Source of the DNA: Sorghum bicolor
Taxonomy: Eukaryota; Streptophyta; Magnoliopsida; Poales; Poaceae
NCBI RefSeq assembly: GCF_000003195.3
Contig: NC_012873.2
Location: forward strand, 9,261,894-9,325,893
Reading direction: 5' to 3'
DNA: 64,000 bases
The translations under genes were made by a program, and so were the position numbers. The notes beneath the pieces are model-generated. The model saw only the letters and a list, made by a program, of their open reading frames with translations. It ran no database searches and was not told the origin of the DNA. Of the stretch, positions 35,416 to 46,454 are shown piece by piece (positions within the stretch are counted from its first letter, which is position 1; every line of letters starts with the position of its first letter).

Positions 35416-37526
35416 CTTGATTCAAAAAGTGTAAAGAGCCGAGTGAAGTTACACAAATATTTAATAAGTCTATGAAACCCAATTGGCATGAACATATATA
35501 CACAAAGTACATAGGCGAGCTAGGTCCGATATAAGTGAAACACTAGTACACATCGAGCCTATTTGAGGAGAGACAACATATTTATTTATAGAGGCGATCT
35601 AAAATTGTCCATGTCTACTGAAATATCTAGTCAACTTTAGAGGCATGCACTCTATTGATAAAGACAATCTAAAATCAACTGTTTTGTCTCTGTAAAGCTA
35701 TTCATGCTATGCGTTTTGCTGGTTTTTATATGCTTTTTGTTGCAAACAATTTCCAAAACATATTTACGTATCAATTATAATGTTTCTAGAATTTTTTCTT
35801 TTCTAATTTTTTTCTCATTTGCTAGAACTAAATCTACTTTTCTAAATTACCTAAAGTTATTTTCATAGGCTCTAAATATTTTGTTGGATTTGTTATTCCA
35901 ATCTATCTCGAGAATTTCTTATGAAAATTTTCAAATCTTACAGATATTTTTTTGTTATAACTATAAAAAAAGATAAAATTGACTTCAAAACCTTGAACAG
36001 TTTTAAAATATTAGGATATATTAGCAAATATGTCCGTGCGTTGCAACGGGAGAAAAACATCAAATGGATGTTACATATCTATTTATATTTATTTTTTAAA
36101 AAATTTGAAGTCTATAATTTATTTTATTGATAACCATGACATCTATGGTATTAGATAGTTAATATTTACAATAAAATGTAGCTCGGAGATATATTTATTT
36201 AATAATAAAAACATAAATTAGTCAAATCTTATCTTACTCTAATATTACCTCTTAATATACCTTAGTATTATATTAAAACATGAGAAGTTTGTTACTAGCT
36301 TTATTTTTTTTATTTAGATTAGGATTCCTATGAAATATGATATATAAGTTAAATGTACGTAGTTTATGAACACATGGGCTTACGAAGTGTTCATATGACA
36401 TAACAACACACAGTGCAAAGATAGTAGAAGCATTCTCAAGCATAAATTTAGGTAAATTAGTAAATCAGTGAGATATGCAGGAATGGTGCTAAAACTTTTA
36501 CCACAAATCAAGCATCATATTTAATAGGCTACCAAGCAGATAACTACAATTTCAATTTTACACTAAAAAGCATAGGCAAGCATCTCCAGCAAAAAAAATA
36601 TACTAAAATTTATGATTTTTTTTGTTTACTTTATGGATCTACATATGTGGAGCTGAACAAAATTTGTTTTTCTATGAATTAATACACATTTATCATTTTT
36701 AAGCTATCAATTTTACAATAAAAAGCATAGGCAAGCATCTTCAGCAAAAATGTACTAAAATTTGTGATATTTTTTTACTACATGGATCTACATGTGGAGC
36801 CGAATAAAATTTGTTTTATAATTTACTATGCATTTATTAATTTTCAATCGATTTAAAGAATAAAAGAAAAGTAAACTAATATGACAAACACTTTGCACCT
36901 AGGCTCCTATAGAAAATTTTGTATTAGAAATCCTAGAAAAAAAAATTATTTAATTTTTCTCTTCCACCCCTTCCGGAGGGAGGTGGACATGTATTTTTCT
37001 TATTTGATGTGTATAGAAGATTTTGCATTGAAAAGTTTAGAAAACTTTTTATTTTTTTTCTCTTTCACCTGTGTTCTGGACGAGGCGGACGGATAGAGGC
37101 GGACAGATTTTTGAGGGTGGAGTGAAATGTTCATGATTAAGTATTAGAGAAAAAAAAAAGAGAGAAGAAAGATTTAGTTTTTGAGAAAATCGGACTATGA
37201 CGTCCGGTAACTTGAGTGGACGGCCCCGATTATAATTCCGTGGCGAGGACGATATAATTCACCGCTTTACCTTTGAGTGGTATATATAAGCTGCAAAGCG
37301 GTGAATTCAAACTATGTATTACATTTTTTTTAGAAACAGCTATGCTATTACATGGACCCAAATATCTACGAGCCCAGTCTAGTCCAAACGCTCTTGAGTT
37401 TCTTGGGGCTTGATTTCTGGTCTGTACTGTAACGCACGCGCCATAGGGTATGGTAACTGGGCCTGGCCCGGCACGCGCAGCGGAACCTTTCCTCACCTCT
37501 CAACGCTACGTGCTCTTGCTCCGCTT
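35416..37526. other. AT-rich intergenic region with repeats
   Basis: No gene. CACTAGTACAC at 35541 followed by 'agaggc' motifs suggests a CACTA remnant (35541-35700). CCGTGCGTTGCAACGGG near 36033 is a short palindrome found in several grass repeat families. A diverged tandem duplication with a 155-bp period spans 36553-36862. The last 40 bp (37495-37535) resemble the STIG1 start region. Confidence 0.5.
36553..36862. repeat. Tandem duplication, 155-bp period
   Basis: CAATTTTACACTAAAAAGCA at 36553 and CAATTTTACAATAAAAAGCA at 36708 start two copies. Each continues with GCAAGCATCT(C/T)CAGCA and ATGGATCTACAT(AT)GTGGAGC. Non-coding. Confidence 0.8.
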
Positions 37527-37535
37527 CGCTCCCTA

Positions 37536-37800
37536 GAATTTTTTTTATTTTTAGCCCAAATTTGAAACAAAATTCAAATTTGACCATGTTTGGAAAATAT
37601 TTTCAAATATAGGTCGTTTGGCCCCGCCACCATGCATGGCGGGGCAAATGCACTGCACCCCGTCATGCATGGCGGCGGGTACATCCTGCCACGTGGCATG
37701 AGGTGTCAACGTTTACTGACGTGCCCCGCCATGACCGCTCACGGGTTAGGTGTACCCCACCGTGGATCATGGCGGGGCACGCCCAGGTCCAAAAAAAACA
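37536..37800. repeat. Left terminal inverted repeat of the MULE
   Basis: GAATTTTTTTTATTTTTAGC, then CCAAATTTGAAACAAAATTC and GGCCCCGCCACCATGCATGG, mirrored at the right end. CATGGCGGGG or CCCCGCCATG occurs about four times. A GC-rich leader (37800-38030) and a GTTAG-rich 5'UTR intron (38031-38355, ending TTTTGTAG) follow before the transposase ATG. Confidence 0.85.
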
Positions 37801-38355
37801 AACCGTTTACCCTCACCTGCTCCCTCTGCATTATCCGCCGCAACGCGCCTGCCCGCCCCTGCCCCCGCTCCTGCACCCGCCGCGCCGCCCCCGACCCCGC
37901 CAAGCCGCGCCGCCCCGCCCCGGCCCGGCCACGCCCCGCTCGCGGTGCCCCAGACCCGCCGCGTCGCCCCGGCCTCGGCCCCCGCCGCACCCCGGCCCCA
38001 GCCGCGCCACCCCCTGCCGTTCTTCGTCCACGGTAATTTTGGTTTATTTTTTAAAATTATGTTAGTTAAATTGTTTGTTAGTTAGTTACTTAGTTAGTTA
38101 GTAGTATTATGGTTTTTTTAATTTTGTTAGTTAAATTGTTAAGTAGTTAAATACTATTATTTAGTTAGTTAGGTAGTTGTATTATGGTTAGTTACTTAGT
38201 TAGTTTCTTAGTTAAATTACTTAGTTATTATGTTAGTTAAATTACTTAGTTAAATTTCTTAGTATTTGGTTAATTAGTTAGTTAAGTAGTATTACTTAGG
38301 TAGTTAGGTATGTAGTAATTTGTAATACCATATTGGTCGGCAAATCGTTTTGTAG

Positions 38356-40973
38356 ATGGATTACGGTGTAAGAGTTTTTTACGGAGTAAGTGTTAGGAGA
38401 GAGGATTGGTTTGATAGCCACCCTAGTTTCAGCGATCTATGTGACCGTTTGAGTTTGAAGTTTGGCGATGCTTTCACACTAAAGAGTAGGTTTGATGTTG
38501 GAAAGAATAGGGCACACTATGTGATGATGGACTTGTGCAACCAAGCTGAGTGGTCCCGATACAATAGGGTCATCCAAGGTTCGAATGTCGGCATGGCTGA
38601 GTTGGTGTTGGAGAATGTTGAGAATGAGGAGCCGTGCTTCGACGACGGTGGTGCTCAAGGAGATTGTGGTGTGCAGGTCCAACAAACTATGGAGAGTATG
38701 GACTTGGATGGTAATTGGACGCAGGAGCGGGTTCATTCTCCTCCAGTTGGTCATATAAGCAATGATTTTGATGTAGACGAGTTTGAACAGGAGGAGAATG
38801 AGGCGGCAGAGGATGAAATGAATGGTGATGATGTTTGCTCTGATTCTGATGAATCAGAAAATGAGGAAGGAGGTTCACCTGCCATGTGTGCACTGGTTCG
38901 TGGCATGCCCTCAGGAGTGCCGCTTGAGATACTTCATGCCATGCAGACTCAGGGCACTTTAGCCACAGGGTATCCAGGTGATGGAGAGGAATATGAAGGA
39001 TGGGGCCGGGTTAGGGAGGCGGAACCTTACGTTGCACCACCCTCTTATACATCCGTAGAGCTTACACAGCTGAGGGAGGCTGGCTTGCCCTTTACCGATG
39101 TTCCAAATTATATGGATGTCAGCATGTCGCATATGGCGGTTTGTGACACGGGTTTGCAGATATGTAAGGAATCATTGTACAACCATCAAAATTTAATACT
39201 CAGGAAGGGAATGCTTTTCAATACGATGTCTGAGATGAAGTTGTTCCTTCAGGACTATGATGTGTATCATCATAGGCCCTACACGGTTCGGCATTCCGAC
39301 AAGGAGGTAAAATTCCAAATAGTATGCTAGGCAGGGTTCCCGTGCTCATGGAAGTTGAATGCACGGAAACGGTCGAGTGATGGGAAGTGGAAGGTAACTT
39401 CAGTGGAGCAGCCCCACAAATGCCAGACTAACAAGAGCAAACGGTACCATCCCCAGTTGACTGCTCGGTACCTTGCTCGCCGTATATTGGGTCTTGTAGA
39501 TAAGGACAACGACGTATCGGTGTCTTTCTTGCAGGAGACCATAGTCACTTTTGTTGGGTATGAGGTAACATATGGAAAGGCATGACGAGCAAAGCAAATT
39601 GCCCTGGCAATTCGGTGGGGTAGTTGGGAGGAAGCCTATAACAGGGTTCCACGCATTTTGTGTGCAATGCAACACTTCAACCCTGGCATGAGATGGTTCA
39701 TATACACAGGAGGGTTTTATCTTCAGAACCCGTTGAGGCATATTCTGTATCATGTGTCCTGGTATTTTGATCAGTGCAAGCATGCATTTCAGTATTGCCG
39801 GCTAGTTGTTCTAGTTGATGGCACATTCCTCACCGGCAAGTACAGAGGCACATTGATGATGGCTGTTGCTGGAGACTCTAAGAACCAGATTGTGCCACTG
39901 GCTTTTGCTTTGGCAGAGGGGGAGAACAATGATTCATGGTCATGGTTCATGCGCCTGCTCCGTCTTCATGTCCTTGGTCCTTCTCGCACCATTTGTTTGA
40001 TATCAGACTATCACATTGGAATTCTTAATGCTGCCGGTGAACACATTGATGAGCACCCACCCCTAGTGCACCGTTGGTGCATGAGGCATTTTGCCGCAAA
40101 TTTCTGGCGTCGTCAACGGAAGAAGGAGGTGGTAGTCAAGTTAATGGAACTTTGTAATAAACGTACGGAACACGAGTTTAAGGAGACAATGGCGGAACTA
40201 CAGAAGATGCTGAACCGAGCGGGCAAGGCATGGTTAGACCAGCAAATGGAAAATAAAGCCAAGTGGGCATTAGCATATGATGAGGGTGGGTTTCGGTATG
40301 GCATAATGACAACAAACTCCTCTGAGTCTTTCAATCGTGTGTTCAAAGGCGTTCGATCTCTACCAGTGTCCGGTATTGTTGAGTTCTCTTTTAAGAAGTG
40401 CAATGAATATTTTGTTACGTGGTATGGCCTAGCCCTGACGAATGAAGATGAGCTTGGAAGATGGGGGAAGGCTGCACACGAATATTTGCAGGAGGCTGAG
40501 GAGTTGTCCAAGCAACAGGTTGGCGAGGCCTATGGACGAGATAGGCTTGTTTTTAGCGTACGAGCTAGAGGGGGCACAAACCTTGGGGGCGAACGATCTG
40601 GTGGGCGAACGTACCGTGTGGATCTTGAAAAAGTAGAATGCGGTTGCAATGTACCTCAGATCATGCATGCCCCTTGCTCACACATGATTACATCTTGTCG
40701 GCTTAGAGGTTTTGACCAAACAGTTGAACCATACATGTCACCCTTGTATCTCCGTGCCAACACCCTAAATGTTTGGGAGAAGTGCTTCGAGTCGTACCTT
40801 GACGAGTCGCAGTGGCCTCCATATTATGGTGAGGACTACGTGTCTTATCTGGACCTAAAAAGGTAGGGAAGGGAAGGAGGAAGAAGAAGCGACTGAAAGG
40901 CGATATGGACAATATGAAAGGTTATGGCGATGACATGTATGGTGGCGGTGACTTCAACGAAGAACATGCGTAG
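38356..40973 (+). pseudogene. MuDR/mudrA-type transposase with two nonsense codons
   Basis: One frame from ATG 38356 to 40866 is interrupted only by TAG at 39328 and TGA at 39583. The order is N-terminal domain, acidic linker (DEFEQEENEAAEDEMNGDD), MuDR N-terminal DNA-binding region (MLFNTMSEMKLFLQDYDVYH), MULE catalytic domain (VVLVDGTFLTGKY with D; CLISDYHIG with D; TTNSSESFNRVF with E) and SWIM zinc finger (CGC...PCSH near 40640-40690). The TGA at 39583 falls in the conserved GKA-x-RAKQ motif, where Trp is usual. Near 40855 a one-base shift moves the sense to another frame (KVGKGRRKKKRLKGDMDNMK) ending at 40973. A degenerate zinc knuckle follows (CSISKKPGHKARFH). The start follows a 5'UTR intron acceptor. 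Confidence 0.9.
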
Positions 40974-41675
40974 AACCTATGCTCCATTTCCAAGAAACCT
41001 GGTCATAAAGCTAGATTTCATAGGCGGGATAGACAAGAGGTTATTTATTAATCTTATTGCTTATCAAAATTCTTAGTAAACATGCATTTATGTTATTCAT
41101 CTTCAAATTTACTTACTTTGTCTTATTACTAATGTTATTTATTATACTAATGTTGTTACTTCCATTTTTGAAACAAGCGGATTCAGGGTGGCAAGATGGC
41201 GGCGTGGGCACCTCATCCCCGCTTTAGCCTCATTGAGGCGGGCTATGACAAGGACCACCAGGCCAAGGCATTGTCGGAGCAGCAGAGGCCGTTGTGTGCG
41301 CTTCGTGGTCGCACACACCACGTACACAGCTGGAATGAGTGATACGCACCGTACATACGTCGTGCAGACTTTCTTGAGATCGTCTGAGTCTACAACAGTA
41401 CACTCCCAACTCTAGACCCTGCAGTTCTTACTGCTTTTATTGATAGGTAACATTGCATTTTCCATTACTTTACTTTGTTTCATAAATATGTGCCGTCAAA
41501 CAATTGATATACACAACATTATAATGATGTAGGTGGAGACCAGAGACGCACACCTTCCACACACCTTGTGGGGAATTGACTATCACATTGCAAGATGTGA
41601 AGATAATATTGTGTTTGAGTTTGTCTGGTCATCCGGTGACTGGGGTCGTCGACGAGTCTACTTGGCTAGACTTGG

Positions 41676-43534
41676 TGAAAGGTCCAAATGGCTAGAGGGG
41701 GGTGAATAGCCTATTTAAAATTTCTACAAACTTCAGTAAGTGAGTGAGTTAGTAAAACAAATGGCGAAGCAATTCTAGCACTACCTCAACTAAGTTATGC
41801 AAGCCACCTATACAAACTAGTACAAGGCTAAACACTAAAGCACAACAACAAGAGAAGGCTAGTTACACTCCTAAACAAGAAGACTAAACTAAACAAGCTA
41901 CACAACTAGCAAGATATACAAGTAAGTAAGGGAGTGGAGAGTGATGGTTATACCAATGTTGTAGAGTAGAGATATATCCAACCAATCACTCGCAATCACA
42001 ATCACAATAGAATATCCTCGGCAAGAGATGACACAAGATTTTAACCGAGGTTCACTTGCTTTCCGGCAAGCTACTCCTCGTTGTGGCGATACACCCACTT
42101 GATGGATCGCGAGCTAATTGGCAATCCAAAGCCAAACCCTCAGCGGGTGCCGCACATCCACTCACAAGATGGGGATCCTCCAAGCCACGAGCAATCCACT
42201 AGAGTAGCCAATTGCGATCTCCCGCGGGGAAGGCTCAAGAACCCCTCACAAGTCACTTGGTGAGGCTCGAAACAATCTCCAATCACAAGCTCAACACCAC
42301 CGCTGCTCCAAGCCGTCTAGGGCGTCGGGAAACACCCAAGAGTAACAAGAAATCCGCAGCAAACTCAAGAATCAAGTGCCAATAAATGCAACTCTCAAAG
42401 CAATGCACTTGAATCTCACTCAATCTCACTAGGATTAGCAATCAAGCAAGGAGATGAGTGGAGGGAGTGTTCTCTAGCTCAATGTATGTCTCAAGTAATC
42501 AAATGTGCAAGAGTTAACCTCCCAAAGCCGGCCACCTTCTATTTATAAGCCCCTCAAAGAAACTAGCCGTTGGCTATTTTCACTGGGCTGAAAATGGGGG
42601 CACCGGACGCTACCAAGTGGTCACCGGACGCTCGAACCCCAGCGTCCGGTGCTCAGGGGTTGGCCACGTGTCCTTCTTGGATCTCGCGTGTCAGATTCTA
42701 ACAGCTACCTGCAACACATCGGACGCTCTGCAGGTCCACACCGGATGCGTCCGGTGCACACCGGACTCATGCGCAGAGAGTTCCGCAAACCGCAGGGTCA
42801 CCGGACGCTAAGCACCGGTAGCGTCTGGTGCTCACCGGACCCATGCGCAGAGAGGGTCGCAAAACGCCCGTACACCGGATGCTAACCATCGGACGCTCTC
42901 AGAGTGCATCCGGTGCTCAACCCTAGCAGGGTCAAGCACACCAGACTCTGAGGCCAGCGTCCGGTGCCTCCGCACTCAGCGTCCGGTGAGTCGACTTCTC
43001 CAAATTTCCCACCGGCGCAATAGAAAATATACACTTATTTTTCTCAAAAGCGCCGAATCCCTTGGAAAACCACCTCCTTTGAAAATGTGCTAACACCAAC
43101 AAGTGTCCACCACCAAAGTGCAAGTGTGTTAGCTTTTCACAAACATTTTCACCAAAGGAGTTAAGTTAGCACTTTACTAGATCCTAATGCATATGCTCAA
43201 GATATGGACCTAGTAGCACTTGATTCGAGAGATGACCGTGATTTCCCCTCTTGATAGTCGGCTATCTATTCTAAATCCGGTCAATCACTTCTCTACTCAT
43301 CTTAGACCGGTAAAAGTAAAACCCTATGTTTATACCTTTGCCTTGATAACTTTTGCTCCTCATCTATCATCATGATCTCCACATCAAGCTACATCTCTTT
43401 GTGATCATGTGGCCACCTTTCCATGCCACCTTGCTCCTTCATCACATGTGTTACTATGCCTAACTCAAATCACTTAGACACAAGGCATTAGCAACTTGGT
43501 GTCATTAATTACCAAAACCAAACTTGGGCTTTCA
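41676..43534. mobile_element. Solo LTR, 1859 bp, TSD CTTGG, inside the PMD gene
   Basis: Starts TGAAAGGTCCAAATGGCTAG and ends GGGCTTTCA. TGAAAG...CTTTCA are inverted. CTTGG is duplicated at 41671-41675 and 43535-43539. Removing the element and one CTTGG rejoins the PMD frame as STWLDLVEQFCG. The GGGGGGTGAATAGCC start is common among grass LTRs; the superfamily is not settled from the LTR alone. Confidence 0.93.
42600..42990. repeat. Clustered CACCGGACGC / GCGTCCGGTG repeats in the solo LTR
   Basis: About fifteen exact or near copies of the 10-mer CACCGGACGC in both orientations within 390 bp. They are often arranged as inverted pairs (such as CACCGGATGCGTCCGGTG near 42740), and CATGCGCAGAGAG is repeated between them. 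Confidence 0.85.
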
Positions 43535-46008
43535 CTTGGTGGAGCAGTTCTGTGGCAGGCGGCCATCCGATGCTGAAGTTAAAGGCACAATGTAATTAAG
43601 TTCATATTTGAGTCCCATTGAAATTACTAATACAACCATTTTAGATACATCTATTTTTATAGAACAATGGTTTACTTGTAATTGCAGGAAGACCTCAGGA
43701 GTGTCAACGTCTTGGATTACCCAGAACTTTGGTGCAGGACCACCGCCTGGTGCTCCAGATCATAAGGTCGAGATGTATGCAAAGGTGTGGTTGTGGCACT
43801 TCTTGGGGGCTTTCTTGTTCCCCGACTCCTCAGGAGACAGCATCAGCTGGATTTTCCTGAGGATCCTTATGCAGCCACTGGAGAACATTGCCAGCTACAG
43901 TTGGGGTAGCGCAGTCCTTGCATGGACATATCGTCAGCTTTGTCAGGCCTGTCGTCGGTAGTCATCGAATGGAAACCTAGGTGGCTGCTCATATCTACTT
44001 CACGTTTGGATTTGGGAGTGTTTTCCAGTTGGAAGGCCCACTAAACCTTCGGGTTTGCCTGTAAGTGCATTGGCTATTTTGATTTCTTCATAACACTTAA
44101 GGCATTTGTGACACTATGTTTGTGTTAATTGCAGGTTTGGGTGCATGAAGATGTTGGACCCACCGCCCTTTTTGTCTAGAGAGATGCTAAGGTAGTCAGG
44201 AGCGAACCAGACAGGAGGTACATGCAGTACACTGACGAGCTAGACGTGTTGACACACAACTACGTAAGTTCAAACCACATTTAGTACTAAATGCACTATG
44301 CATTTTATTTCAAAATACTAAAAATAAGTTTGCAAATTTACAGGTCACATGGACACCGTGGTCTCGGTGGGAGCTAGAGGGGTACCTTAGTCCACGTTGC
44401 GATCAGGAGGATGGCGATTGGCTTCACGATGGCCCACTGATCTTCTTCCACGTGGTCGAGATGCACTACCCTTGCAGGGTTTACAGACAGTTCGGGAGGC
44501 TGCAGGGGTTCCACCGCTGTATTCCACCAACGCTGAGCTGCATAGGTATGATGCCACTTTGTTTGTTACCATTAAGTGCCTCATTGCTAATGCAATATGT
44601 TTTTGTAGGATTGATTATAGGTTTCGGTCCATGCAAAAGGATTGGGTGGTCAGGCACGAAGCACATTTGCAGAATTGGTATCACAGGCATGTTCCCCTCC
44701 TCAATGAACTACCACCACACGACCCGGCCAGATGGACGGAGTACCTACAGTGGCTGCACCGGAGTATGAGGACTCATCTCATGGTCCCGTACACCAACAC
44801 GCCTGCAGATGAGGGCGGCGAGGATGACATCGCCGATGCGTTCGACGAGGCGCAAAGGGTTGAAAAAAAGGTTCTTAGGGCCCCCTTAAATAGATATGTG
44901 GTAAGTACCTTGGACTTCCATCTATTGTTTGATGTTTATGGCACAACAGTTGTCAAAATGATCGAGTTAATCTTGTGTGTAATGTTGTAGTCGCAACAGT
45001 TGTCAAACTACTCCGAGGAAGCTAATAGGCAACTTTTTCGGACTAGGGACGACAAGAGCAACCCTCTTCGCAGCTTTGTCAAGGTACTTTCGACAAAATA
45101 ATTCATTATTACAACTCAATTTTTATCAAAATTCATACTCAATAATGCATGTGGTCATTTTATCCTGCAGAAAATCAAAAAGGGCTGCAAGAAGTTAGCG
45201 GCTAAGCTGAGCTGTGTAGACACGACATATGAGCCTCCGTTGAACCCCATGTTGTCTAGGAGCCAGACGGCCTCGATGTCCACCAGAGCTGCTTCGGCTA
45301 GCGACACTAGGGCCGCTTCCTCCTCTGTACGTACTCCGCAGTACACAAGGGAGGGTCCAGCGGACGAGGACGATGAGGACGAGGGACTTCAGTACTCCAC
45401 GACGAGTGGCGACGACGACGACGACGACGAGTTACAGTGGGAGTTCACCGGTCACGAGGAGATGGGTACCTCACAGCTAGCTGGTGCTCCTATTGGTACA
45501 TAGGGGGTGGAGTACACACAGGAGGAGTACACACACGTCGAGCAACAGGTGCCTATGTTGTGCTTTTACTTTCTTACATTTGCATGATTCAAAAATTAGA
45601 GTTGCTCATAAGGGTGCTTGCTTGCAGGGTACTACCTCCACACAGGAGTTGGAGCGTGTCGATAGGCGGCAGCACGAGAGGCAGCGGCGGGACTGCACGG
45701 ATGTCGGTTGGGAAAGCAACGTGGTGCCTACCAATCCGAAGAGGCGACGGAAGCCGCAAAACCGCTACACCCCTGGCGATGATTAGACTTGGCATGTTTA
45801 GTATTTGAGACATTATTCATGATGTTTGACAGCTGTTATCTTAGCTATGTAGTAGCTATGACATATTGTTATTTCCAGCACATTGGTCTTGGTCCTACAA
45901 CTGATGTACTTTGTTATTTTCTTAGAATTATTTTAGTTGTTCGTTCTCTATTATCTTTGTTATTTGCATAAATATCTCTGTCTTGTCAAACCAGCTGCGA
46001 ACGTGTAG

Positions 46009-46145
46009 CAAAGGTTCTGGGCATTTTTTGGCAACCCCGCCATGGCTGGGGCAGGTTAGGGGTACCCCGCCATGGGCCCATGGCGGGGTACCCCTAACCC
46101 GCCCCCAGCCATGGCGGGGTTGCCAAAAAATGGCCAGAACCTTTG
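46009..46145. repeat. 137-bp near-perfect palindrome between convergent MULE genes
   Basis: Two arms of about 68 bp meet at GGGCCC (about 46077) and differ at only about three positions. Each arm has a GCCATGG-type motif flanked by C/G runs and a GGCATTTTTTGGC-like segment. It could fold into a single long hairpin. It lies 220 bp past the PMD stop and 310 bp before the GRF-gene stop. Confidence 0.95.
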
Positions 46146-46454
46146 TTGCCTTTCATGACACTACTCAAAGTTACTTCCTCTATTCCTTTTTAAATGTTTC
46201 ATCAAAAACTAGCTAGTAAACCTGTTAAACATGCAAGTAACAAAACTTTCAAGTGTTATATTAGTTAAACATATTAGTAAACCTTTTAAATTGTTATGTT
46301 AGTTAAACACTCAGACAGTTGTGGACTTTGGCGACATGCGATCAAATTAAAATACGTCGGAATACAAATTATTACATGACAAGTTTTAAAGTACAAAAGT
46401 CTCATCCCTATGCCACTTACATACATTACCACAACAATCAAACTGCGTTCACCA

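Larger units (their letters stand above)
41179..45786 (+). pseudogene. Plant mobile domain (PMD, MAIN-like) gene carried by the MULE
   Basis: Exon-like blocks in order: APHPRFSLIEAGYDKDHQAK ... APYIRRADFLEIV (41200-41447); RWRPETHTFHTPCGELTITL ... STWLDL (41534-41675); VEQFCGRRPSDAEVKG resuming at 43540; YAKVWLWHFLGAFLFPDSSG ... YSWGSAVLAWTYRQLCQACR (43688-43960); VWVHEDVGPTAL, DGPLIFFHVVEMHYPCRVYR (44340-44530); WYHRHVPLLNE...; and a Ser/Asp-rich tail ending QNRYTPGDD. The HTFH...GE and YSWGSAVLAWLYR signatures are those of PMD proteins. Stops at 41340, 41385, 43958 and 45501, plus the solo LTR, inactivate it. Host relatives (MAIN, MAIL1) act in silencing and genome stability. Confidence 0.8.

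Noticed and set aside
36020..36060. Helitron end suggested by CCGTGCGTTGCAACGGG
   Set aside because: No TC start or hairpin-CTRR end could be paired with it, and no RepHel or gene capture is seen.
38040..38350. GTTAG-rich tract as a telomere-like or satellite array
   Set aside because: Units are irregular (GTTAGTTA, CTTAGTTA), not TTTAGGG; it sits where a T-rich 5'UTR intron of the MULE transposase is expected.
42600..42990. CRISPR-like direct repeats
   Set aside because: Repeats occur in both orientations without uniform spacers, in a plant LTR.
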